NCBI GenBank assembly: GCA_025617745.1
Contig: CM046853.1
Coordinates: 28,585,822-28,649,821 of the forward strand
DNA from: Heliocidaris erythrogramma
Taxonomy: Eukaryota; Echinodermata; Echinoidea; Camarodonta; Echinometridae
Length of the DNA stretch: 64,000 nucleotides
Direction: 5' to 3'
The notes under the pieces are model-generated. The model saw only the letters and a list, made by a program, of their open reading frames with translations. It was not told where the DNA came from and searched no databases. Position 1 is the stretch's first letter, and every line of letters begins with the position of its first letter. Of this stretch, positions 35,701 through 50,700 are shown in pieces. The translations under genes were made by a program, and so were the position numbers.

Positions 35701-38700
35701 AGTTTTCAAATGTCTTACCAACTTTTACTTAATAGAATTTATGTACATTCTAAGTGCTAGCAGCTATGATGAATGAAACGAGGTGATTATTGCAATCTGA
35801 AATCCTGTTTGCTCATGCTCCACTTTTTTTGGGCACATATTAGAATCAAGTGGCGATATTTTTCGCTAGCTGCTAAATTTGCGTCCCAACACCAACTCGC
35901 GAAATTCGCGCTCGCTACTTCTTTTCTTTGTATTATATCATACATAAATGTTATCGATGCACCGGTTTCGCCAAAACAGCACTGGGGATCAGTTTACAAA
36001 CCGATATGACTCAGCCTTACTATCAACGCATCTTCATGCAATACAAAAAGAGGTCTATCATGGCTGTGGGAAAGACGCTGCACTTCAGTATGTATCCATT
36101 ATATATTTCTATTTGTATTGTTCTTTTCACATACAACATAAAATTGATTTTGCTCCAAACATCCAAACACCCAAACTTAAGCAGATATATTTTTTTGTAT
36201 TAGATGTCACTAACTAGACAAAGGACAGAGGAACATTGTAGAAGATAGGCAAAAATCACAAAGCTTCTGACTGACAAGATACATGATAAACTGTACTTAC
36301 CTCTTGTTTATTCACAATATATATTCTTTCACATAAAAGGCACCATGCAACAGCTATTAAGAATTACATATAGTAACTTATTAATTAAAAAAAATGATAA
36401 AAATTCCTTTATATAATTGATGTGTAAATGTAAAATGTTGAAAGGATATATTCACTGCTAGAAAACGGACATTTACTTTTTCGAAGAAAGAAATAACTCT
36501 TGGCCTACATTTGACTAAAAAGATATTAGAAACACCAAAAAATGAATGAATAAAGGAATCTGCAAAAAAATTAATGTAGATCTGCAATGTCATTAATTCT
36601 TCCTACACATTACAACGAATACAAACTGACCACATGGCTCAATACTTACAGAGCTGCCAAACGCATTGTCCCACAAAACTGTGGCCAGCGCGTTTGATTC
36701 CTGGTTTCCGTGAACTATGACAACCACAGGCAGTGACATAGTCTGATCATGCACAGTGAAGAAACGGTTGCCATAGCGACACAATTAGCAGTGTAGATGG
36801 TGGTGGTCGTTTGGAAGGGCACGAAGGATGAAGTTGGGGCAAGGGGGATGGGAAGTGACAACAAAGTGTTAAAATACATCATGCACGGAACAAGAGGCAG
36901 GACCTGTCCCTCATTGTTTGCATCAAGATAGAAGTCGGTCTTCACTGGATTTACTATATATATAATGTTTCATGGTTATAGAATTAAGCTGATTGACATA
37001 CATGTAGGACTCCATGCAATGGCAACAAAACGTATCGAATTGGGGTGGAATTTCTGGACTTGTTACTGAAAGGGTTAGTAGTAGATGCGTTTCTGCGCAA
37101 GTTATTCGTACTCGTGTGTTCCCAAAAATGACAAAGAAGAAGAAGTACAGGCTAGAAAGTGAAATAAAAGAAAATTTACACTGCAAATAAAAGCACCATG
37201 CATTTACAGCCAAAACTGTGATTAAGAAGGAGATAGAAAATAAAATACGAAAGGTTTGGAAATTATATGGATATGAAGAATGATCAAAGGATACATAGGT
37301 AATTAGATTTTGAAATGCCATACACCTACAAAAGCTATTTCTCATTGACACCACATATTCAGGTATGCTGCAGGTAGCAGAGCAACCTTTCGCATACCAG
37401 TCACAACAAACTGATATTAGTTGGGTAATAAATAAGTATAAGTAGAGTATTCAATCATTTGAACAATAAAGGAGAAAAGTTTTATTGGCTAGTGTGGCAT
37501 TTCAATATCCAATTATTTTATGAATTACACATGCAGATGGGAGGGAAATGGTCCACTTCTACACTGTATGAATTGTAAAAACAAAAAGTAAAAGGAAACA
37601 TGTAATGAAGAAAGACAATGAGACACATGCAAGATGTAAACACATCACACTTTTGATCCACAAATGTGTCACAGGCATACAAGGCCACAAGGTCACAAAA
37701 CAAGCAAGGTCACATTCACGAGGTCACATATGCACAGGTCAATTGAGGTCATCCCCCTGAACTTACTGATTCACCAAATGCGTTATCCCAGAGAATAGTG
37801 GCAAGAGCATTACATTCCTGGTTGCCATGGGAAACGACAACAACTGGAAGCGACATGGTCTGATGATGTCATAGTGATACCGCGTATATGAAACAAAAGA
37901 GGCAGGTGTATGTTTGAAGATGTAAATGATAGGTAAATAAAAGTACACGGGTGAACCAAGGACAACCCATGTATGAATATATGGCCAGTATTGTCACAAA
38001 TGGAAGGTACAAGGAATTTAACACCACAAATTGAAGAGAATGGACAATGGCATAACATGATTGACATCGGGGACATAATTCAAGCCAAATATACCATGGA
38101 ACAAAATATATATATGGATTAGTACATTAGATAGAGGAAATAGCAACAAAAAGGGTAATAAACGGGTTAATTACAGGTAAAAAGGCAAGGGCCAACTCTC
38201 ATACGATTGAGATCAAGGGATTTAAATGAATGACATGGATTAATAGCAGTCAAATGAAAACATGGAAGAGGGGAAGATGATGTTGTGGGGTAAGGGGAGA
38301 GAGAGGGTGGTGGGGAGAGAAGGCAAAGAGAAAAACCAAAACATAAGCCAGTGATGTTTGGTATAAAGGAAGCTTTCAAAATGAGAAAGGGCTTGTCAAT
38401 TTTGACAGAAACTGGTCATTACTACGCGAGTGAAGAGCAATATAGCTTGCAATTCATCGTCAGTGGAAGGTAGAAAAGGTACTTCATTACAAGATGTGAA
38501 AAGAGATATTGCTTGTAGATTAGAGAAGATTAAATGTGCGAGAAAGACATAAAAAAGACCTTAATAAATTTTTGTGCAATGTTTGAGCTACATGTAATCT
38601 GGTTCCACAATAAAAATTTTAAAAATAAAAAAAATAAACTATAGATTCCACTAAAGTGATATAAAAATTATATCACCATGTAATTACCCAATTGCATGAT

Positions 38701-41700
38701 TCACATTTCCTATTCTAATATTTTTTACCATTACTATACTTCATGTGGTAACAAAATAACATGACAGGTAATTTTCCAATTCATTAATGATTCAAAGAAC
38801 TAACTGAAATACAGGGTGTCTAAAAAAAATGCTGCAAGATTTTGTTTGGTAATATCTTAAAAAGTAAGTAAACATCCTAAATGAAATTGTGTAGGTGATG
38901 TTCTAGTAGTATCTTATATTTCCTGTGAATTTCATCAGGATTAAAGCTAATTCCACAAAGTTATGATCATTTTTTCCAAATGTTATAAAGAGAGCGCGTT
39001 AAATAGCATCAGTGCACAATAAGTGTATACGGTACATGTCGCTTGTAGACATTTCACGGCAAGCTTTCAAATTAACTTTGATTCTTGTCTCAAAATGTCA
39101 TTTACACAAATATGAAGGTAATGCACTGTTTTAGTACAGTATCTCAATACAAAGATACTTTTTATACATGTAGTAGACAAAGTCATAGTGGCCATATTGA
39201 ATCAAATCAAAATATGAAGAGAAACCTACATGGCATGTAAAACCAACGTTTAGTGTTTGTTGCTTTACTTGAATTTGAAGTACTTGAAGTTGAAGAGGTG
39301 AATTAGCATTACAGTTGTTATTTTCATTCAAAACAATGTTTAGTTGTTTCCTACAGTTCATTGCTCATGCCACATTGACTGAAATATGAATGAATTGAAG
39401 AAGTAAATCACCAGTTACATCAAAAACTAATTGGAACATTTTCTTTTGTTTCTATTTCTTAAAATATAATTTGAATGCATATTTGTAACATTTTACTAAT
39501 GAAATAAAAATTAACATGTGTCAGTGGTAATTTCATCAAGAAATGAACTGAAAGTCCAATGGAAAGGTTTGTCATGAAATGCAGAAGCAACAGGTATACA
39601 TTTTATTGAAATAATGCTATTCAACACGCTCACCTTATAACATTTAAAAAATGCAACGTTTTCCAAAAATGATCACAACTTTGTAGTTTTAGCTTCAAAT
39701 ATAGGTGATACTATTACAACATCTCTTTAAAAATTTCATTAAGGATGATGATGGTTACATACTTTTTAAGATATTATCAATCAAAATCTCATTGCATTCT
39801 TTTATTAGACAATACGTATGTCTATTCATCAATTTTGTTTCTTTATGCATTTCACCTTATTCTGCACAAAGCAATATGTATCTTTTCCTAGAAAAAAAAA
39901 GAATGGTAAACAATTTTTTGTTTCGCTTCTACAGTAAAAAAACAAAAACAAACTTCCTGGTTGACCACTTCCTTCTCAATACTAGCAATATCAGTCTTCA
40001 AAAAAAAAAAAAAAAGTGGGAGACAGAACCCAAAATACCTCAACAAAGAAGGGAAACCCAAATAAAACAGGAAAGGGTTCTTCAAGCTACAGAGGAGGGA
40101 TACACAACACTTCTTTCCTGAAGATACATCCAAAAACAAGTTTTAGTGAGGATGATTAATCATCAATGTTTGTTTAAAGTAGGAAACATGAAAGTCTTCC
40201 TTGAAATCTGACCAATATTACTATAGAAAGGATACAGATGCATTAATCTAAAATAAATAATCTTACACACAAGTATGCCCCTGAGAGTGTTAAGCTTTTA
40301 GAATAGTCAACCCACACCAAGAATTATATGTCATTTATTTTTCCTGCTCTTTTCCAATCAAAAGACAGGAAATGATTTTGCCATTGCATGGAGTCACTTT
40401 AGTACTTCAAATCTTTATTTCTATCAATTTAATGATAAAAACAGAATTGGACCATATGATCACTTTCAATCAAAAATTACAAGAATATTACAAATATTTC
40501 ATTGATATGTCTCATTCTGTCTCATTTCACATGTTATATCATTTATAATTCATTGAAAATTGCATAATCAAACAACCAGCAGCATGATGTCCATCATTCG
40601 AATCCCTCAAAATTACTAATTTTTCACTATTATAAACAGGTTTATTGTTGTTCAAAGTAAAAAAAGCAACAATGAAGATGGTCTTCTTATTTCTACATTG
40701 TAAATATAAACAATTCTCTTGAGGAAAAAAAATGTCTTTAAAAAAAATATTCTCATATTTTGTAATACTAATAAATATAAAACTTTTAAAATGTGCACAC
40801 TGTGAGTTTGAATGGCAGTTCACCACTTAAAAAAATTGAAAGATTGCTTTTTCAACTAACAAATTTTGTGCATGGGTTTCAAAGCTTTGTTTACTGAAGT
40901 ATTAAATTGAAATGAGCGAAAATTTGCAAGTAGAATATTTGCTGGACCGATCTTAAACATGTACCAACTGGAGTGAACTGAAAGTACAGCCTTCGGTCTA
41001 ATTAACAATGTGATGTTACAGAAATCAATTATGTGGAAGCCAACTTACCCTAACTTGGAAAACAAGTTCACCACTCGCCACAGAAAATTGAGACTGGAAC
41101 AGAATTGTGAACTTCTCCTCAGTAACAAACTGTAAATAGGGAAGAAATATCAATATTATCAATCTTATTTATCCTGAATTGACAGATGAATTTCTAATTA
41201 AACGACGAAATGCTGAAATTAAGAGAGGTGATTTTCAAGATATCTCACTTTGGAAAAGGAGACCTTTGTAACACATGCTTATAGTTAGTGGCGATATTTT
41301 TTCTTAGAATACAAAAGCGAATTAATAATATATTTTTCACTATTTCATGATCATACTATAGGACCATGAAGCTGTCAAGTCAATGCACAGACTTATGCAT
41401 TTCTATTTCTCTCTGAAGCAATATTCTTCATGATAAAAAAAGTTAGTGTGATTGAATGACAGTGCCCAATGCTGTTTGTCAAATACTGCATGCATCATTT
41501 ACATCTTTATGTATTTATTTGGTCTCAATAAGAAACAGGAAGAGAGGCAAGGAAATAATAGGTTGTGAAAATCTTTTCTTACCTCAGATCCCCTTCGATC
41601 TGCTCTGCGAATTCTCTTCAGAGACTGCGGGAGGAAAAGTACACAGAACAACAGTCTATAATTCCATCCACATATATTACACAACTCTGTGTTCATACAA

Positions 41701-44700
41701 TAATATTGTATAATTACAAGTGACAACCTACATGACAGCTCAAGTTCAATAAGCAAAGTTCCTAAAACGGCAATCAGCTGAAAGTTTAACGACTATGTAA
41801 TGTTTTATGGATAAACTTTGGCTGAATGTTTTGTTTGAGACATGGATTTGGACATCTATTAAAACCATTAAATAACCAGTGTTAAACAGAGAAATACAAT
41901 GTGCATTTTAATGATGTCTGTCTGTTAAACTACATCTTGATGTTGATGTTGAAATGACACATCTGCTGAATGAGTTACGTCTTACCATGTTCCTGAAGGT
42001 GACATTGAGAACACCAGTCTCTCTGTGATACTCCATGACACCGCAGTTGTTCAAGATGTCTCCGCTTGTCTCACTAGAATGAAATAGAATTGCAAATATC
42101 AGATACTAGTACTGCTAATCGTATAAAGCTAAGCATGTACCTTTCCCAAATTTTTCTCTTACCTGTCTTTTAACTGTCCAATAGATTGTTTTCGAACACC
42201 ATTGCATTCTTTTCATTTCTGCAATAAAATTTCATGCATTAAGAGACTTTGAGACATTTCTACTAAAAAAAAACATTGGGCAATTTCATATTTGTATTCT
42301 AGCAGGTATCACTGAATTATCAAACATTTAACCGGTTGACTACTGAATTATTTCATTCCAATAGGCTTAGTATAGAGCTTACCCGTTTCCAGTAGGCAAT
42401 GGTTTAAGAGCTACAGTTTCAAGTTTGGGATGTACCATGAAACCTGGTTATTAAGAACACTGTTATAACAAACTCCCATTATAACAAGGTGATTTTGCCA
42501 ATCCCACCTCTTTGCATTCTATTGTGTCTTAGCCAATATAACAAGGTTTCGACATGAAGAGATAATTTCCTTCGTCCGATGGAGTTTGTTATAACGAGGT
42601 TCCACTTTACTTTGGATGTGTTTGTTTTTATGTAATCAATATATAAGCCAGTGCAAACTACTAATGCTATCTTTACCTAATACTTGCTACTCTATATGAG
42701 TTCTACTTACTTCCAGCTTGATGTCTCACTAGCTAGCACTGCCTTGGCTTGAGATTCACTGTAACATTTCATAAAAAGAAATTACATCATATAAGTCACA
42801 TAAATAGCATAGGATAGCCATCAAATTGTCATTCAAAATGTTCTTGCATGCTGATCAACTTGAGCGGTCTTTTCTTTGCATACATAACAAGTATCCCTTC
42901 ATGCACATACATGGCTTTCAATTACACATTAGTAACATGAGGAATGGCACAGTGTGCATTGAACTGAATGCCTGTGAGAGAACAACATACTGTACATACA
43001 ATAATCACGCTATCAGATTGATAGAGCGCATTTCTTTGTACAAATATTGATAGTGAGAAAGGGAGGAAACCATGGTAGGCTACAGGTCACAAGAGGGGTC
43101 CAAAGATATGCACGAAAAGATATTAATCCTCAGTGAAGCCAAGAATTAACAAAAAGTGGGAGATAATATTGAACAAAGAAGTGTGAGCATCTAATTCTGG
43201 GCTAATACTTGAGAATGTTGATAGTACATTGCACGGGGATGTACACAAAGATGTATTTGTAATCCAGGGCTCCTTTTATGCATAATGTGCTACCATTCAA
43301 TGATGGATTTAATGAGGAGGTCTCAGGGTTTCGAACAGGTTGACTGTCAGTCGCAAGGAGTGTTGACCACTGTCCAAACACCTACCTTCAAGGAAACTCT
43401 TTACTCTCACCTACTTTGATGAACTTCACTTAACAGTTATTCAATTTTTCCCCGAGAGAAGAAAAAAAGTGTGTGTTACCTGATGATAGTAGCCTTGACT
43501 TGAGGTGGGTTCATATGCACATTGAGCTTGCCTCCAACTAACAATCTGAAAACATAGATAAACATTGTCATTATATTGAAAGAGTACCAATCACAAACAA
43601 ATATTTTGTTCTGTATGTTGGGGGTTCCATGTTGATATACTATATTCAAATTATGAGCTTCAAATGTTGATTCTATAAAGAGATATTGCTAGTTGAAATA
43701 CACTGAATAAACAAAGCGTCTTGTGAGGAGACTAGTTGATGCACTCATACAATGCTCGCATTGAATAAGGGCCTGCGTGGAGCAGAACTTCGAGTTGGGT
43801 TCCGTGCGAAGGGATTTAACGTTTTCCTTCATTTTCTTCATACTCCTTAACTGTGAACCCACAGTAGGCTAGGTAAAGTGTTTTGAGGTTGATTTTATAC
43901 ATTCTGCCTGTACACAAATTATTTTTCTTAGGTGATTGGTACACTTTAATAACATTTAAGGAAACACTTTTAAGTGGTCTCTACAACTATTGTCATTAGT
44001 TATTGCCACTGCTGTAGCAAATGGCATAAGGGATACCACACACCTAACAACCCGACTATGACTGGATTTTGAAAGAAAGTGAAATGTGAATAGATATGGA
44101 ATTTCAAAATTCTAAAGTGTTCCTGATTTAAGTTGCAGATTTTTCATATGAATTTTACTACTGAAATTGCAGTGTATTGTGAGCTTTACAGTTGGCAAAA
44201 ATACTTGATCAGCTGTGAAAATACTAATGTCTCACAAGACACACAACATAACCATACGCCCGTACACTGACTGCGATATGTATGAGAACAAAAATTTGCG
44301 CCATGACCTTCCTTGACTTTATAGCCTACAGTCTTACCCATCTTTTAATACTAAATTTATAAATTTAAACTGTCAAGTACTGTAAACGTGGAATATTTTG
44401 CGGTGTGGAAATTTTCGCGCATTTTGCGCAGCATGAAATGTACGTAAAAATAAAAGCACGCGAATATTTTTGTTTATGTATTCTTTTGCCATGAGCCTAG
44501 TGCGTCGGCGAAAATAAAAACAAGCGAAATTCACTTTACTCAGCCAAGCGCGAAAAATTAATTGCGCGAAAATTTCCACTTTTACAGTACTGTGCAGCAT
44601 TTGGCCTCTATATGGTTGAGACATCATGACGACAGAGAGAGAGAGAAAAAAGAAAATTCATCTTACCTGACAGATGCTGAAAATCTAGTTTCTTTCTTCA

Positions 44701-47700
44701 AAACCTGTGGGGGCTGCTTCTCAATAATAAATGTACTGAAAGAAAAAATCAAAGAAAACAAGGGAAAGTTTAAGAGAAGTCTTGAACAGTGCACACAACT
44801 TCTTCAACTGAATTTCTTGACTTACATGTATGTTCAAGAATAGTTATTGACAGTATTTTGTATTCTTTTCATTAAATTGCAAACTCATTTTTTTTTTAAT
44901 TTTTTTTTTAAAATCTCAACATCCCAGTGTGATACATTAATTGTTAATAAATTTTCATCTTCACAAAAAAATTATACTTGAGCTTTGACTTTTCAAATTT
45001 ATATCAAGCTGTTCCAGACTCGGTACACCATATATATTTCCATTGAGCAAGGAAAACCGAAATTACTTACAAGACATAATGGCTTGTATTCTGGAAAGGT
45101 GCCTAACTTTAAGTCCCCGCCTAAGTGTGTAGAGTTAGGCCACTGAATTATGGAGAGCCAAATGTAACCCACTTTTAATCCTACAAAATCACCAAAGACT
45201 CCCTTTAGTTTTGGAACTAAATGCAAATACAATAACCTCATGATAGAACTGATTTCTGATGCTAATTTCATGTCAGGAAATAAATTTTGTTTCTTTATTT
45301 TGTTACTTAAATAAATGGCCAAATGGCAAATGACAAATGGCCTTCCATAAATCAGTGACCTAAGTTAAGTCAGGCCTTAACTCGGCCACTTTCGAGAATA
45401 TACGGGCCAATGTCAATTTCTTACCTGGTCACAAGCGTTGACAACTGAGCCATGAAGCAGCGATTGAGCTCAGGTAGAAGGTCTTGTCCATGAGGTACAG
45501 GTATTGGTAACTGCTGTCGAAGTAGTTCAACCTTCTTTACTTGTTGTCTGTTGTGCCAAATAAGCTCCGCAAGAGCCTCACACCTAACGTATCAATCACG
45601 AGAAAGATATCAATAGGGTATTACACTTGTTCCATTCTGGCAAGTCAGGTTTTCAATCACGGACATATGGCTTTAATTATGAATGTATATTGGGTATTAC
45701 AGACACGTAACATAAAAACTGACCTATATCAGTTGACAAAAATCTATTACATGTATATCTCCATTCTTGCTACATTTAATTGTATCTTTATACAATAAAT
45801 TATATATTTCTGTAAAATGCATTTGATGGTAAAATATATTTGATTGAAGGAGATACACTTTGTTCTGGGGAGTTACAATCTATTGTAACTCTTTATGTTA
45901 CATGGCATTGATCAGATTAATTATGTCTAAGGACCGAACCTGAACATTATCATCTGATAATGACTTCGGATCAAACCCTGTAAACTGATAAAGCCAGATC
46001 AGAGAGTTGACCACTAGATCAACTGACATCGCTTAAAGCTAGCTGCAATTTTAAATGAATGCTGTTGTGATTATGACATTTACTTCCAAGAGACAAATGT
46101 CTTATTTTTTTCAATCAGATCTGGGCCCTGTTTCATAAAACTTGTTATCAATAACAACTGCCTCATTTCTATGACAAATTTGCTCTCAGCCAATCAGATG
46201 CAAGGATTTCAGTAGCTTACAACAGTTATTGCAACTTGTTATTGATAACAAGTTTTATGAAACAGTTTATATTTCAGCTTACTAGAGTTACTCTATTAAT
46301 TGATATTACCACTGCCAGGCCTGCTACATGTATATGTGGAAGAGAGAAGAATAAGTCCCTTATTTCTTTCTGATACATGTACTTGTTATGATGCTATAAG
46401 CTTACCAGCACTGTTGTTGATCAAGGGAGCCCTCTGGAGGTCCGCCAATGCCAGCCAGCTGTTGCTGTCTCTTCCACCGAATGAGTTCGTCTTCCAAAAC
46501 TCTGCTCTGCAGGATCTTCAAGCTGTACAGAGTTTTTCTGTGTTTTTCGGCTAGGTCCTGCCAGAAAACAAACGATATACATTTTCATTTTCTGTTAAAA
46601 AAAAAAAAAAGAAAGAAAACATCTGTGCCACTCGAAAAACAAATTTTTTTAAATATCAATTTACAATCCTAAATGCTTACCATTCTCATTCTGAGTAGTT
46701 CTTGTGCCTCTGTCTGCAGCATTTGTTCTACTTCAGCTTTCTTCTTGCGTAAAGTGGTTTCCTCTGCTCGTCGGTTAGGATCACCCTCTGGTAGGGACTG
46801 GGCCAACTGGTTCAAGCGACCTAAATCCGATGATACATTCTTACTTTAATATCATATAGCAACGATGCTCCAATTCCTGAAGAACAATTCTCCATTGGAC
46901 AGTACTCGAAATAGAATTTGCTAAGAACAAGCGATTTGACGTTTATCTTCAGCCTACATGAACAAAATCAAGAGTTCATCAACTATGCTGGTTCATAGTG
47001 TAAATTGGTAATTAATATGGTTGTTTTTATTTATTTATCTTTCATTGGTTCGTTTTTTTAAAGAAAGTCATGTTCTTTTCATTAGGAAAAACTTGAATAA
47101 TGTTCTCCCTCATCTACCCTAAAATATACAAAAATTATCTTCAAAAGAAAGAATTTTTTTTTCTTCAAAAAATGGGAAATATCAAGGGCCAAACACCATT
47201 TTACCTTTTATTGTTCGCAAGTATAAAACAGAGAAATATTATGGTAATAATACTGGAAACTTAAAATGCTGGTTGAATATTGGTACTGCTCTAATCCATT
47301 CATATTTTCTGATGAATATAACACTATTTATCTTCAAAGGGGCCATTTCAAAGAGAGAAATGCAATTTCAATTATTCTCTACATCTTACCCTGAAAGCGC
47401 AAATTTTCCTGATACTGAAAGACGAACATCTCCTGCTTCTGTTGCAGATTGCTCAGGTCTTCTTCTGTTTTCTGAAATAATCGAGTATAATTAATCCATT
47501 AAATACATGTATGCCACTTAAGGATGCTTGCTCAGACCTAAAATATATTTTGGCCACAATATAAAAAGTATAATTTCAAATATGGACTGATAGACATATA
47601 AGTGTTCCACTGATTTTTTTTTTTTGAGAGAGAAAGGCCATCATCTAATATACAGAGCTACAAGTTTGCCTTACTAAATTAGCCTGAAAAGTGACCATCA

Positions 47701-50700
47701 CCCCAGATATGTTGGAGCCAAAAATGTTCCCTACAATATGGAAAAGCAAAATATGAGCAAAAACACCTGAAAAAGTCTGAAAACTGGCATTCCGAAGTAT
47801 TTTACCTTGTTATACCTACTGTGTATATTTCAATATATGGTTTTGTACAAGTAACTTTCTGCTAGAAAGTACATGTAAGGATTTTAGAAGTTCTTTGACC
47901 CTTCTCATAACTTTATATGACCATTCACATATCCTGACTTTTAAGAGGTAAACACTTTTAAGAGGTAAACACTTTCTACAGGTAGACACTCGCAGTCAAT
48001 TTTAACTATATAGCTTTTTGGTTTGGCAGCAAAGACAAAGGAATATTTATGGATAATTACAATACAAACAAGTTTAAAGAATGTATTGTTGAGCAAAAGG
48101 AAGTGAGGGAGGGGGGGGTGCTATCACAAGGCTGATAATAATAAGAAAAAGAAAAAAACTTACCTGTGTCATCATTCTTATGTTGGTAATGTTTTCTGTA
48201 ATATCTTTGTTGCATGGTGGAGCCTGTGGGGATTCTACAGGTCTGTTTTGCTGCACAGTGATTGGGAAGAGATAAGTACATGTTTAAATCAGCAATTAAG
48301 ATATTTTCCCCATTAATACAATAATGGTACTGAAGCTTGCCACATCAATTGAAATCCCCATCTCATACAACATTACTGTGACCTTTTTAGATGAGTATAG
48401 TGTTGTCACTTGGCTCGCCAGTTCTCCACAGCATCCAGAAACTACAATGTCTATCTTAAAAACGTATTTGTTTGTAGATCTAGATCTACATTGTACTTAC
48501 CATGGAATTTTGCACCAGTCTCTCCTCGCTTTCTAAACAGTGGCAAATAAGTCTGACAAATCCGAAAGGATTGTTACTGAAACGTTTCTGTTAATAGAAG
48601 AGATATAAATAATAGACGTACATGTAGTTGGCGTTCAGTTTATAAACATTTATCTTATTTCACAAACGCTTAAAAAGAATGAGAAAAAAGTTACCAAAAA
48701 TCATGGCTGGTCTCTTTAGTGTAATTAATGAAGTCATATGGGACATGTACACTAATCTGTACTGGACCAGGAATATTTGGAAAGGTGCATCGGACAAGCT
48801 GCGAGTATACATTACGAGTCAGACATGAAGAAGATTTTATCAAAGCCATTACGGCATACATCTATCCCTCTAGCAGAAGTGCCATAATGAGAAGCACATT
48901 AAATTTCTAAAGCATGCACTATGACTTCTATTTTTGCACATAGATAAATGGAAGTACGATAAAATACCTTAATTATAAACATCATCTTGTGTATTCATAA
49001 CATGTAACCCACTGCACTCCCAGGTCAGTCAAAACAATGTTATGCCAGTAGTAATTACACAAAATGTATAGCTACTGATTGTTCCATATACAGACCTTTC
49101 CATCATCCAGGAACTTGTACATGTCATGCCTGTTAAAGCATTGCTACGTTTCCTTGCTTCTTCATTGATACATGTATGAATCAATAATTCATTAACGATG
49201 CCATACAGTACAACTCCTGCTAAATTTTGTATCCGACAGCCCCAAGGAATAGCAGTGTAATTTCACTTTATAGCATGCTTATTCCTTGTGCGTCATAATA
49301 TTTCATGAATATTATAATCTCATACAGAATGTGCACCCCTGGCAGCAGTCAAATATGGGAGCACATATCCAGACAGTACATCATTACAGAAACATAAATA
49401 CACTTGCATCTTTCTGGAATTTATCAATTCTTTCAATGAGAAGTAGAGAAGAAACGGCAAGTCAACTGTACATTGATGTATTTCGCAATGGGGAAGAAAA
49501 GTAAAACACATAAAGATATACAAAAATGGAACATCTTACAGTGAGAAATATCATTTTAAACAAACAAGTTTTGAGGGTAATATCAAACAATTCAAAAATG
49601 AAATATTACACGTCGAAAGATAGATAAGGTCTAGCATAGTGTGTAAATGATAAATTAGATAATCTTAAAGATAAAGTTGGGTTCTGGTCATGCAATTACA
49701 CTGTCTTCATAAGCATTGTTTTATACTACATGTATGTTGTTTTGGAATCATTCAAAATAGATAAGAAATTGACCCAATCTCTCTGAAAAGCACATGTACT
49801 GCACACAAAATTGGGTATGGGACTACAGACACAAGTGGCATGAAAGTTTGGCCTGAAAGTTTGGCCCGAACGTTTCAGCTATTTCCATAATATTTTGAAT
49901 ATGAGGGCATTTGAAGAGCAATCCTTTTCAGAGGACATTTCTACTATGATGTTCTTCCAAACTGACATTTAAAGGAATGAGAAAGCTCACAAATTATTTT
50001 TCACCTTCCCCATAACTCAACCTTCCCTTTAAATGTCTGGAATAAGAATATATTTGTCTCTTGTATAAAAACACAAAAGAAATTCACAGTGAACAAATTG
50101 GTTGCATGAAAAACATAATTACACAGCAGGAATTATCAATACATAAAGAAAACAGCAAGTTTTAAAGTTTTAAAAAGAATAAAAATAATCAAATTTAAAT
50201 AAATTTACTAACAGTGGTACCATGCAGCGAAAGAAAGGAGAGGAAGAAAATACCAGAGAAACAGAGAAATGAACGTTTAAAACAGCAGAGAAGGAAAGTG
50301 GAGTAAAAGTATGAGAAGACATAAATTGAGATCAGAATTGATAATAGTAAGAATAGAAGTGCAGGGGAAAGAGCAAAGCCAAAGAGAGATGAGACAGGAA
50401 TGTATGTCCATGTAAGGGCGAAAAATCTTATTTTAACTTCTTTACGGAGTGTCTTCATTTATTGTTTGCGATTTACATTTCATCTCCATGCAGAACTTCT
50501 ATTTTTGATCATGTAAGACTGTCCATGTACATGTATACATGGAAACGAGCAATAATGACATATACGGCAGATATGATATCTTACATTCAATTCTTGTGTG
50601 AAGTTGTTGAGCTTGAGCTTGATTGGGAACATCTCCTCATCCGAAAGTTCTTCAATCTTTGCTTGGACCTGCTTGATCATCCCGTGAAGGAGATCAATAG

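Noticed and set aside
36923-37354. 143-codon minus-strand frame between the two STAT exon 15 copies
   Set aside because: Intronic, low-complexity hydrophobic composition, no splice context or homology.
39705-40121. 138-codon plus-strand frame
   Set aside because: AT-rich, with Lys runs from poly-A; overlaps the foldback element; antisense to STAT without splice signals.
44373-44627. 84-codon minus-strand frame
   Set aside because: Falls in a TA-flanked MITE with CGCG-rich arms.
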